Source: Saccharopolyspora dendranthemae (GTDB taxonomy: Bacteria; Actinomycetota; Actinomycetes; Mycobacteriales; Pseudonocardiaceae). Taken from it: 64,000 bases of DNA. Below are positions 32,184-40,281 of this stretch, piece after piece. The position numbers and the translations under genes were made by a program. The DNA lies in NCBI RefSeq assembly GCF_007829955.1, contig NZ_VIWX01000003.1:1-64000 (forward strand), given 5' to 3'. The notes under the pieces are model-generated. The model worked only from the letters and a program-made list of their open reading frames with translations. It had not been told where the DNA came from and did no database searches. Position 1 is the stretch's first letter. The number at the start of each line of letters is the position of its first letter.

Positions 32184-34643
32184 TCAGTCGGGTTGGGCCA
32201 GGAGGTCTTTGAGGCGGGCTAGGAGGTCTTCGCGGCTCGTGGAGCCGAGGCGCTGCTTGATCCGGCTGATGTGGTGCTCGACCGTCTTCGCCGAGATGAA
32301 CAGGCGCTTGCCGACCTGCTTGTAGGTCAGGCCCGCCACCACCAGCTCGGCCACTTCCTTCTCCCGCTCGCTGAGCATCTCCGAGTCGGAACCGGTGGCG
32401 TTGACGGCGCGCGGTCGCGGCGGTTTGCCCTGCAGAGCGCGGGCGCACTCCAGCAGCGCGAGCATGGCGCGGCGGTCCTGGGTGCGGATCGCGGCCTGCC
32501 CGGCGAGGCGAGCCCCGTCCCAGGCGAGTCCGGCTCCGTGGAGACCGCGGGCGATGCGCTCGACCTCCTCCTGGTCGACCTCGCCGCCGAGCACCCGCAG
32601 CCACATGCGAGCGGCCTCGGCCATGGCGCCGGCGAGCGCGTTGTGGTGCGCGAGGGCGTCGAGCCGGTCGGCGAAGCGGTGTGCCGCGTCGATCTCCTCC
32701 AGGACGATCGCCGCCTGCAACCGCTTCCAGACCAGCATCGAAGTCCACAGTGGAGGGTTGCCGAGCCGGTCCAGCAGCGCCTCGGCCTCGTTCAGGTACG
32801 GAGTGATCCACTCCTGATCCCGCAACCGGGCCGCGGCGACCACCAGCTCGCCCAGGGGCAGCAGCGAGAACAGGTCCACCGAGTGCTCGGCGGCGACCTG
32901 CCTGGCCTGCGCGCGGGCGTGGGCGAGGGCGGTCATGTCGTTGTCCCGGCTGGCGATTCCGGCTTCGATCGCAGTCGCCATCAGCCGGTCGCGGGCCGCC
33001 ATCTCGCCCGTTTCCGGGATCTTCGCGCGAGCGGTGACGGTGTCGCCCTTGACCAGCGGGAGCCACGCGGCGAGCAACCGGTGCCGGTTGTGCAGCAGAG
33101 CGCCGCCGGTCCCGGTCTCCACCGCGCGGTCCAACGTGGACTGAGCCACCTCGAGCTCGCCGCAGTGCAGGGCCACCAGCGCGGCGACCGCCGCCGGGGT
33201 GTCGGGAACCATGACGCCGCGACCCAGCGGATCGGACAGCGACGCCGCGCGGACCAGCGTGGACAGCGCGGTGGTGGCCGAGCCCACGACGGATTCGCGC
33301 ACGCCCGCGGCCATCTGGGTGGCGGCACCCGTCATCGAGGTCGGCGGCCCCGCGTCGTCGCCCGCCCGGAGCAGTTCCTCGGCCTCGGCCAACCGGCCGG
33401 CGCCGATCAGACCGACGGCGGCGAACGCCTTGTCACCGGACCACCGCAGCTTCGCCGCCGACCACCGGCACAGCTCCGCCGAGCGCTCCAGGAGTCCGCG
33501 GTGGGCGAGCACACCCGCCGCGACCTGCACTCCCAGCTCGCGGTCCGGCGCGTTCTCGTCGACGATCACCCGATCGGCCAGCCGCAGCGCCTCGTCCAGA
33601 TCACCCGCCACGGCCGCCGCCCTGGCCTGACGGGCGATCACCGAGTCGGCCGGAACTCCGGCCGACACCGCGGCCGCGAGCAGCCTCCCGGCCAGGTTCG
33701 GGGCGACCTGCACGGCCTCGTCACCGGCGCGCTCGAACGCCTTGGCCAGCGTGGCTTCCGGCAGCAACGCCATCGGAGCCTCCAGCAGCGGCGCGACCAG
33801 CGGGAGCACCGGGCCGCCCCGGGAGAGCTGGATTTCCACCAGTTTTCGCGTGATGCGCAGCCGGAGTTCCCACGGCGTCAACCTGAGCACCGCGGCGCGC
33901 ACGATCGGCAGCAGCACGTCCTCGGCGCCGAGCATCGCTCCGGATCGCATCGCGGCCAGCACCGCGCCGACCTGCGGGCTCTCCGCGCCGACCACGGCCG
34001 CGAGCAGGTCGGGGTGCGCGGCGGCGCCGACGGCCATCGCCGTGGCGCACGCCCAGCCGGTCTCGCCTAGCTGGTCCAGGTCGTGCTGGAAGTGGTCGAG
34101 CGCGCGAGCAGGCAGTTCGGCACGTCCGGGGACCGCCTCGGCCAGCAGGCGGGTGACGTAGCGCGGGACTCCGCCGGTCTGGGTCTGCACCCACCCGACC
34201 CAGTCCAGCGCGCTGCCCCCGGTGCGCTCGGCGATCTCCTCCAGCCCGAGGGCGGCGAGCAGCACGGGAGCGCCGAGCTCACCGATCAGCTCACCCAGGG
34301 CCGCGCTGCGAGGACCCGGACGATAGGCGACCACCAGCCGGACGCCGGGCCTGCGGGCGATGTCGGCGAGCCGCAGCAGCAGCTCGTCGTCGAGCCGGTG
34401 CGCGTCGTCGACGAGCACCGCGCCCTCCCCGGCCCTGTCGAGGTCCCGAACGCCCAGCACCGGCACGCCCGCCTCGCGGTAGGCGGCGGCGATCGCGTCG
34501 AGCGACGCGGTCTTGCCGAACCCGCCCGCGCCCTGGATCCCCGCCACGACCGGCGAATCCGGGGAGGACTCGATGGCCGACCGCAATCCTGCCGCGTGCC
34601 CGTCCGGGACCAGGGCGGCGCGGGATGTCGTCGAGTGATTCAC
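32184..34643 (-). CDS. iniR: IniR-like ATPase/LuxR transcriptional activator
   Basis: This 819-residue regulator has an N-terminal AAA/STAND-type ATPase with Walker A GAGGFGKTA and Walker B GAVLVDDAHRL. A long alpha-helical repeat region (~250-740) and a C-terminal LuxR helix-turn-helix follow (LSEREKEVAELVVAGLTYKQVGKRLFISAKTVEHHISRIKQRLG). GTG at 34643 is chosen because AAGGAAGG lies just upstream. It occupies the place of mycobacterial IniR (Rv0339c), activator of iniBAC, and faces an iniB-iniA-iniC set, so it is very likely their activator. Confidence 0.85.
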   Translation of the reverse strand: MNHSTTSRAALVPDGHAAGLRSAIESSPDSPVVAGIQGAGGFGKTASLDAIAAAYREAGVPVLGVRDLDRAGEGAVLVDDAHRLDDELLLRLADIARRPGVRLVVAYRPGPRSAALGELIGELGAPVLLAALGLEEIAERTGGSALDWVGWVQTQTGGVPRYVTRLLAEAVPGRAELPARALDHFQHDLDQLGETGWACATAMAVGAAAHPDLLAAVVGAESPQVGAVLAAMRSGAMLGAEDVLLPIVRAAVLRLTPWELRLRITRKLVEIQLSRGGPVLPLVAPLLEAPMALLPEATLAKAFERAGDEAVQVAPNLAGRLLAAAVSAGVPADSVIARQARAAAVAGDLDEALRLADRVIVDENAPDRELGVQVAAGVLAHRGLLERSAELCRWSAAKLRWSGDKAFAAVGLIGAGRLAEAEELLRAGDDAGPPTSMTGAATQMAAGVRESVVGSATTALSTLVRAASLSDPLGRGVMVPDTPAAVAALVALHCGELEVAQSTLDRAVETGTGGALLHNRHRLLAAWLPLVKGDTVTARAKIPETGEMAARDRLMATAIEAGIASRDNDMTALAHARAQARQVAAEHSVDLFSLLPLGELVVAAARLRDQEWITPYLNEAEALLDRLGNPPLWTSMLVWKRLQAAIVLEEIDAAHRFADRLDALAHHNALAGAMAEAARMWLRVLGGEVDQEEVERIARGLHGAGLAWDGARLAGQAAIRTQDRRAMLALLECARALQGKPPRPRAVNATGSDSEMLSEREKEVAELVVAGLTYKQVGKRLFISAKTVEHHISRIKQRLGSTSREDLLARLKDLLAQPD

Positions 34644-34763
34644 GCCTGCCTTCCTTGTCGTCCGGTCACCTGGTCTGGCGGTCCTGATCAATGGGCTGAC
34701 GGTGGCGAGGTCGGATCAGGTTGCGCGGTATGCCGTTCCGTTAACGAGTTCGCGGAGCTGGAG

Positions 34764-36119
34764 CTACTTGAAGAGTTCCACCACACCGGTGATGGAGTGG
34801 TCCTTGGTCATGACGGTGATCACGATGCCGACGGCGACCAGCAGGACGGCGACCACCAGCTTGATGATCTTCATGCGCTTCGCCCGCGCTTCGTCGGGCG
34901 GCTCGATCGGCAGCGGCTCGACCTCGATGGGCGGACGTTCGACGGGCTCGGGTTCGTCATCGACGTCGTCGACGGCGTCGAAGCCCTCGACGCGCATCAG
35001 CACGCTCGTCTCCGCGACCGCGCCCCGATCGGTGTCGGTGGACAGCACCTGCTGCGCGGCCAGCGCGGCACCGCCCGCGGCGGTCAGCTCGGGCGCCACG
35101 TCGACCAACGGCGGAGCCTGCAGCCGATCGGAGACCAGCTCCTTGAGCAGCGGGGTGCGCGCGGTTCCGCCCGCCAGGAGCACGGTGTCGACGTCGTCCG
35201 GGCGCAGCGACGCCGACTGCACGGCCTGCGAGATCAGCTCCGGAACCCGCTCCAGGTGCGGACGGGCCAGCTGCTCGTACCGGGCTCGGGAAATGGCGAA
35301 CTCGGTGCGGACGCCGGGCAGGTCCACCCACATCGACACCCCGGCCTGGTGCGAGAGCGCCTCCTTCGCCCGCACGCACTCGGCGCGCAGCTGGGCCAGC
35401 GTTGCCCGTTGGTTGACGTCGGAGGCGTCCAGAGCGCCGAGCTGCGTCGAGAACTGCTCGCCGACCAGCTCGAACAGGGCGTCGTCGAGGTCCTGGCCGG
35501 AGGGGTGGTCGCTGGTCAGCGGCGAGCCGACCACCTCGAACGTCCGCTGACGGCGGCGCAGCACGGTCGCGTCGAAGCCGCTGCCACCGATGTTGGCGAC
35601 GACGAGCGGGTGCTGCTCCTCCACGCGCTGCTTGCTCGCGTAGTCGAGGGCGACCGCCGTCGGCTCGGGGATCAGCGTGACGTCGGTGAGCCCGAGCTGG
35701 GCCAGCGCCTGCTGCACCAGGTGCACGCGGTGGGGACCCCAGGTCGAGCTGTGGGCGACGGCGATGTGCTCGGGCGGGTGCCCCTGCCGCTGGGTGACGG
35801 TGTCCGAGACCCACTCGATCATCGCGGCGACCAGGCGCTGGGCCGGCACGAAGTCGCTGCCGACCACCAGCGGCAGGTCGTCGCCGAGCCGGCCGGTGAA
35901 ACCGCGGGCGACCCACTCGTGGTGGCTGACCTCCTGCCGGGCGGCGGCCTCCCCTGCCACGAAAGATCCGTCCTGGACCTTGCACAGCACGGTGGGCACC
36001 ACCGGACCGCTGGTCGCCAGGGGCACGGGCGCCGTGGCCGTCCAGCGACCACCGTTGCGCCTGGCGGTTGCAGCGGTCGTCACCGTCGCGCCCAGGTGAA
36101 CGCCCAGGACGTAAGGCAT
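34764..36119 (-). CDS. membrane-anchored Hsp70-like protein of the ini locus
   Basis: Residues 1-370 form an Hsp70/actin-fold ATPase domain: phosphate-1 VLGVHLGATVTTAA, connect-1-type LIPEPTAVALDYA, phosphate-2 VVANIGGSGFDATV, adenosine motif VLLAGGTARTPLLKEL. The DnaK aspartates of phosphate-1 (IDLGTT) and phosphate-2 (DLGGGT) are His and Asn here. There is no substrate-binding domain. An acidic Pro/Glu linker leads to a basic stretch (ARAKRMKIIK) and one C-terminal transmembrane helix (~423-443). ATG at 36119 follows AAGGGA. It lies upstream of iniR on the same strand, divergent from iniB; role inferred to be in envelope-stress sensing. Confidence 0.82.
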   Translation of the reverse strand: MPYVLGVHLGATVTTAATARRNGGRWTATAPVPLATSGPVVPTVLCKVQDGSFVAGEAAARQEVSHHEWVARGFTGRLGDDLPLVVGSDFVPAQRLVAAMIEWVSDTVTQRQGHPPEHIAVAHSSTWGPHRVHLVQQALAQLGLTDVTLIPEPTAVALDYASKQRVEEQHPLVVANIGGSGFDATVLRRRQRTFEVVGSPLTSDHPSGQDLDDALFELVGEQFSTQLGALDASDVNQRATLAQLRAECVRAKEALSHQAGVSMWVDLPGVRTEFAISRARYEQLARPHLERVPELISQAVQSASLRPDDVDTVLLAGGTARTPLLKELVSDRLQAPPLVDVAPELTAAGGAALAAQQVLSTDTDRGAVAETSVLMRVEGFDAVDDVDDEPEPVERPPIEVEPLPIEPPDEARAKRMKIIKLVVAVLLVAVGIVITVMTKDHSITGVVELFK

Positions 36120-36416
36120 GCAATCCCTTCGTATCACCGGCTGGCCGCGTGCCAGGTTCCCCGATCGAGGGTCTAGCGCACGGCTGGGGTGTACACAATT
36201 TAGCCGCATCCGATTACGGAGCGGTTCCTGACTCCCCTCACTACCCCCCAACGGGCTACCCAACCGATCCCCTAATAGAGATTTCGATGACTAGGAGTCG
36301 TACCCGATGGCTAGGGGGCCGGTCGTCCCTACGGTGATCAACACAGGAGTGAGGGAACGGCACGACCTCACTCGGTCCACCTAGCCGAGTACCGCTGAGC
36401 ATCGGGAGGTCCGACG
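36120..36416. promoter_or_regulatory. divergent control region of the Hsp70-like gene and iniB
   Basis: A 297-bp region with clearly lower GC than its surroundings. It has three AGGGG-type boxes: CCCCT at 36234-36238 and 36269-36273, and CTAGGGGG at 36311-36318. Such G-rich direct boxes are bound by MalT-like LuxR activators, so they are candidate IniR sites. GTGTACAC (36199-36206) is a perfect 8-bp palindrome. The iniB ribosome site GGGAGG lies 8 nt before its ATG. No -35/-10 pair is certain. Confidence 0.5.
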
Positions 36417-38294
36417 ATGGCGAACCCTCAGCACCCCTCTGGTCAAGCCGAGTCCCCCATCTCCGACCCCGGGACGCACTCCAACTCCGGCCTGTCCGCG
36501 GAACCGACGCTGCACGAGTTCCTCACGCGCCTCGTCAGCGACCCGGCCGCACGGTCGGCCTTCGACGCTGATCCGCAATCCACGCTGGACCAGGTCGGAC
36601 TCGGGGAAATGAGCGCGACAGACGTGCTTCAAGCCACGTCGCTGGTCCTCGACTACGCGCCGGTCGAGGTGGTCAACGCGTACGACCGCTCACTTTCGAG
36701 CAGCGTCGAGAAGTACGCCGCGAGCAACCAGCACGTCGCGATCACTGAAATGCATCCCGCACATCCACACGAGCAGGAAGAACTCAGCATGCTGCAGAAC
36801 ACCCCCTCTGACGACTTCGGCCCCGGCGGCGACGTCGACGCCCAGCTGCCTGCCCCGGCCCCCGCTCCGAGCGGCGACACCAACGTCGACATCGAGCACA
36901 ACGACGTCGACTCGCACAACGTCGTCAACGTGCACGACGTGCTCTCGGGCAACGAGATCCTGTCGGGCAACAACATCAACATCGGCGACAGCCTCGACCT
37001 GTCCTCGACCGTCGGCTCGGTCACCAGCACGGCGACCCACGTCTTCGACGGCTCGGTCGACGTGGTCGGCAACGCCACCAACGTCGTGGGCGACGTGGCC
37101 TCGGGCAACGTCACCGACGTGGTGGGCGACGTGACCTCCGGCGACGTCACCGACGTGGTCAACAACGCGCCGATCGTGGGCGACGTGGCCGCCAACGTGA
37201 CCCAGGCCGTGGGCGACGCCCCGGTCGTGGGCGACGTCGTGGGCGACGTGACCTCCGGCGACATCACCGGCATCGCCGGCAACCTGACCTCCACCGTCTC
37301 CGACGCTCCGGTCGTGGGCGACGTGGTCGGCAACGTGGCCTCGGGCGACGTCACCGGCATCGCCGGCGACCTCACCTCCACCGTCTCCGACGCTCCGGTC
37401 GTGGGCGACGTGGTCGGCAACGTGGCCTCGGGCGACGTCACCGGCATCGCCGGCGACCTCACCTCCACCGTCTCCGACGCTCCGGTCGTGGGCGACGTCG
37501 TGGGCAACGTGACCGGCGCCGTGGGCGACGTCCCGGTCGTGGGCGACCTGGCCGGTGCCGCCACCGGTGCCGCCACCAGCGGTGACCCGCTGGGCGTCGT
37601 GGCCGGCGTCCCGGTCGTGGGCGACGTCGTGTCCACCGCCACCAGCACCGTCGGCTCCGTCCCGGTCGTGGGCGACGTCGTGGGCGACGTGACCTCCGGC
37701 GACGCCGCGGGCGTTGCGGGCACGCTGACCGACGCCGGCCAGAACGTCCCGCTCGTGGGCGACGCGCTGGGTGACGTCACCTCGGGCGACGTCACCGGTG
37801 CCGTGAGCAACGTCCCGGTCGTCGGCGAGGTCGCCGACACCGCCACCGGCACGCTGGGCGGCGTCCCGGTCGTGGGTGACGTGGCCGCGGGTGCCGCGGG
37901 CGGCGACCTGGTCAACAACCTGCCGGTCGCGGGCGACGCCCTCGGCGGCGACGCCCTCGGCGGCGTCACCGGCACGGTCACCGACGCCGTGGCCAACGTC
38001 CCGGTCGCCGGCGACCTCGCCAGCTCCGTGACCGACACGGTCGCCGGTGGCGACGTCTCCGCGCTGCCGGTCGACGACCTCGGCTCCGCGCTGCCCACCG
38101 ACGCGCTGCCGGTCGAGGACGTCACCTCGGCCCTGCCGCTGGGCGACGCCGCTCCGCTGGCCCCGGTCGGCGACGTGGTCTCGCACCTGCCGGCCCCGAG
38201 CGACCTGCCGGTCGCGGGTCCGATCGTCGGCGAGCCGCTCGAGGACCTGACCAACACCGCCACGGACGCGCTGCCGCTGGACGGCCTGCTCTGA
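36417..38294 (+). CDS. iniB: IniB-like repetitive envelope-stress protein
   Basis: This 625-residue protein has an N-terminal ~85-residue domain (EPTLHEFLTRLVSDPAARSAFDADPQSTLDQVGL ... LDYAPVEVVNAYDRSL) typical of IniB-like proteins. A long low-complexity region follows, composed of VVGDV, GNVTSGDVTG and TSTVSDAPVVGD units. There is no signal peptide or clear membrane helix. The repeat region includes near-identical 29-residue units (87 bp). In mycobacteria iniB is the first gene of the iniBAC operon, induced by cell-wall inhibitors. Function of IniB itself is unknown. A strong terminator separates it from iniA. Confidence 0.8.
   Translation: MANPQHPSGQAESPISDPGTHSNSGLSAEPTLHEFLTRLVSDPAARSAFDADPQSTLDQVGLGEMSATDVLQATSLVLDYAPVEVVNAYDRSLSSSVEKYAASNQHVAITEMHPAHPHEQEELSMLQNTPSDDFGPGGDVDAQLPAPAPAPSGDTNVDIEHNDVDSHNVVNVHDVLSGNEILSGNNINIGDSLDLSSTVGSVTSTATHVFDGSVDVVGNATNVVGDVASGNVTDVVGDVTSGDVTDVVNNAPIVGDVAANVTQAVGDAPVVGDVVGDVTSGDITGIAGNLTSTVSDAPVVGDVVGNVASGDVTGIAGDLTSTVSDAPVVGDVVGNVASGDVTGIAGDLTSTVSDAPVVGDVVGNVTGAVGDVPVVGDLAGAATGAATSGDPLGVVAGVPVVGDVVSTATSTVGSVPVVGDVVGDVTSGDAAGVAGTLTDAGQNVPLVGDALGDVTSGDVTGAVSNVPVVGEVADTATGTLGGVPVVGDVAAGAAGGDLVNNLPVAGDALGGDALGGVTGTVTDAVANVPVAGDLASSVTDTVAGGDVSALPVDDLGSALPTDALPVEDVTSALPLGDAAPLAPVGDVVSHLPAPSDLPVAGPIVGEPLEDLTNTATDALPLDGLL
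37221..37568 (+). repeat. 87-bp tandem repeats within iniB
   Basis: Units start at 37221, 37308, 37395 and 37482, each opening CCGGTCGTGGGCGACGT. The second and third units are essentially identical at DNA level and the first and fourth are diverged. Each encodes a 29-residue unit running from PVVGDVVG to TSTVSDA. Recent slippage or unequal recombination is implied. Confidence 0.9.
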
Positions 38295-38319
38295 TCGCTC
38301 TCCGCGACTGAGCCTTGAG

Positions 38320-38360
38320 AATGCCGGGATCCGCCCCCTTGAGCGGATCCCGGCATTTTT
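38320..38360 (+). terminator. strong rho-independent terminator between iniB and iniA
   Basis: A perfect 15-bp stem (38320-38334 with 38343-38357) has an 8-nt loop and is followed by a five-T run (38356-38360). It begins 25 nt after the iniB stop, so iniA needs read-through or its own promoter. Confidence 0.93.
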
Positions 38361-38460
38361 CACATTCCGACACATTTCGGGTTCTCAACAACACGCCGAG
38401 TGCTCGATAACCATGCGAGTTCAACCTATTGGGTTTCTCTAACTGCCCCGGCACGACACA

Positions 38461-40281
38461 ATGGCCGCCGTGATCGAGACGGCGTTGGTGGAACTGATCG
38501 ATCGCGCTACTGCCGAGTGCGCCGAGCAGCAGCGCGCCGATCTGCACGGCCGCCTGCGCCAGATCAGGACCAGAGTCCTCGACCCGACCCAGCTGGTGCT
38601 GGTCGTCGGCGAGTCGAAGCAGGGAAAGTCCGCGCTGGTCAACGCCGTCGTGAACGCGCCCGTCTGCCCGTCGGGCGACGACGTCACCACCACGGTGCCC
38701 ACGCTCGTGCGCTATTCCGACGAGCCCACCGCGCAGCTGATCGAGCAGGAACCCGCGCGCGGCCCGCTGGCCCTGGACCGCACTCCGGTGCCGATCGACC
38801 AGGTCCGCGAGCACATGGAGCGCGCCGCCGCGAACGGCCGGCCGGTGACCCGCGGCGAGATCGGCATCCCCCGCGCGGTGCTGCAGAACGGTCTGGCGCT
38901 GATGGACACGCCAGGTGTGGGCAGCATCTCATCGTTCCTCACCAGCACAACACTCTCCGTGGTCGCCGAGGCCGACGCGCTGCTGATGGTGTCGGACTCC
39001 ACCCAGGAACTGACCACCAACGAGCTCGCGTTCCTCAAGCAGGCCACCGCGCTGTGCCCGAACATCGCGCTGGTGATGCCCAAGATCGACCGGACCCCGC
39101 ACTGGCGAAAGGTGCTGGAGGTCAACCGGAAGCACCTGAGCAACGCGGGCGTCTCGGCGAAGCTCTTCCCGGTCTCGGCGGACATCCGGATGCGCGCGAT
39201 GCAGTCGCGCAACACCAACCTCAACGCCGAGTCCGGTTTCCCGCAGCTGCTGGAGTTCCTGCAGACCGAGCTCGCCGGCCAGCACGAGCAGTTCACCCGA
39301 CGACTGGTGGCGCACAACGTCTCCGAGGCGTTGACGCAGATCAACGACTCGCTGCGGGCCGAACTCGCGGCCCAGAACCCGCGCACCGCCGCCGAAACGC
39401 TGGTCGAGCTGGAAACCGCGCAGCGCAGGGCCGAGGACCTGCGCCGCATCTCGCAGCACTGGCAGAAGACGCTCAACGACGGCATCTCCGAGCTGTTCAC
39501 CGACATCGAGTACGACTTCCGCGAGCGCACCTGGGCGGTGCTGCACGAGGTCAACGAGATCTTCGAGGTCGCCGACCCGGTGACGATCTGGGACGACTTC
39601 ACCCGCTGGCTGCAAGCCCGGCTCACCGACGCGATCACCGAATCCTTCGGCTGGCTGGAGCAGCGGCAGCTGCGGCTCGCCGAGACCGTGGCCGATCAGA
39701 TGCCACCGCAGCAGCAGAGCGGTCCGCCCGACCTGAACCAGGTGCTCCCCCCGGACCCGTTCGACGACATCCCCGAACCGAAGCTGCCGACCGGCGCCGA
39801 TTACAAGAAGTTCGACCAGGCCCTCACGGGTCTGCGCGGTTCCTACGGCGGCGTGCTGATGTTCGGGCTGATCACCACCGCGGCGAACCTCCCGCTGGTG
39901 AACGTCGTGTCGATCTCGGCCGGTGTCCTGCTGGGCAGCAAGAGCCTCAAGGAAGAGAAGGACATGCGGTTGCGCCGCCGCCAGACCGAGGCCAGGAGCA
40001 ACGTGCAGCGGCACATCGAGCAGGTGATCTTCCAGGTCAACAAGGACTCGAAGGACACCATCCGCGCGATCCACAAGACTCTCCACAAGCACTTCACCCG
40101 GATCACCGAGGACGCCCAGATGGACATCAGCCAGTCCATCCAGGCGATCAAGCGGTCCGCCGAGCGCAGCGCGGTCGATCGCGACCAGCGGGCGCGCGAG
40201 ATCAAGCAGAAGCTGGAGGAGATCACGGTGCTGCGCCGGCGGGTCACCCAGCTGACGCAGAACCGGATCACCGCCGCATGA
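38461..40281 (+). CDS. iniA: IniA dynamin-like GTPase
   Basis: This 606-residue dynamin-family protein has G1 GESKQGKS (50-57), a Thr-rich switch I (SGDDVTTTVPT), G3 DTPG (Asp149) and G4-like PKID. A helical bundle follows, with a hydrophobic membrane-contacting segment near 465-490 (VLMFGLITTAANLPLVNVVSISAGVLLG) and a basic C-terminal helix. IniA of mycobacteria tubulates and fuses membranes and supports tolerance to cell-wall drugs. ATG at 38461 lacks a ribosome site; GTG at 38470, 8 nt after CACAAT, is a possible leaderless start. Confidence 0.9.
   Translation: MAAVIETALVELIDRATAECAEQQRADLHGRLRQIRTRVLDPTQLVLVVGESKQGKSALVNAVVNAPVCPSGDDVTTTVPTLVRYSDEPTAQLIEQEPARGPLALDRTPVPIDQVREHMERAAANGRPVTRGEIGIPRAVLQNGLALMDTPGVGSISSFLTSTTLSVVAEADALLMVSDSTQELTTNELAFLKQATALCPNIALVMPKIDRTPHWRKVLEVNRKHLSNAGVSAKLFPVSADIRMRAMQSRNTNLNAESGFPQLLEFLQTELAGQHEQFTRRLVAHNVSEALTQINDSLRAELAAQNPRTAAETLVELETAQRRAEDLRRISQHWQKTLNDGISELFTDIEYDFRERTWAVLHEVNEIFEVADPVTIWDDFTRWLQARLTDAITESFGWLEQRQLRLAETVADQMPPQQQSGPPDLNQVLPPDPFDDIPEPKLPTGADYKKFDQALTGLRGSYGGVLMFGLITTAANLPLVNVVSISAGVLLGSKSLKEEKDMRLRRRQTEARSNVQRHIEQVIFQVNKDSKDTIRAIHKTLHKHFTRITEDAQMDISQSIQAIKRSAERSAVDRDQRAREIKQKLEEITVLRRRVTQLTQNRITAA

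Noticed and set aside
36653..38375. Two long minus-strand frames opposite iniB
   Set aside because: They are repeats of the iniB antisense (TSPTTSPTTGA or DVAHDRDV units) with no independent support.
38400..40277. Long plus-strand frame running through iniA into iniC
   Set aside because: The 38400-40277 part is iniA in a wrong register (Arg/Pro/Gly-rich). Only the part from 40278 is the real iniC.
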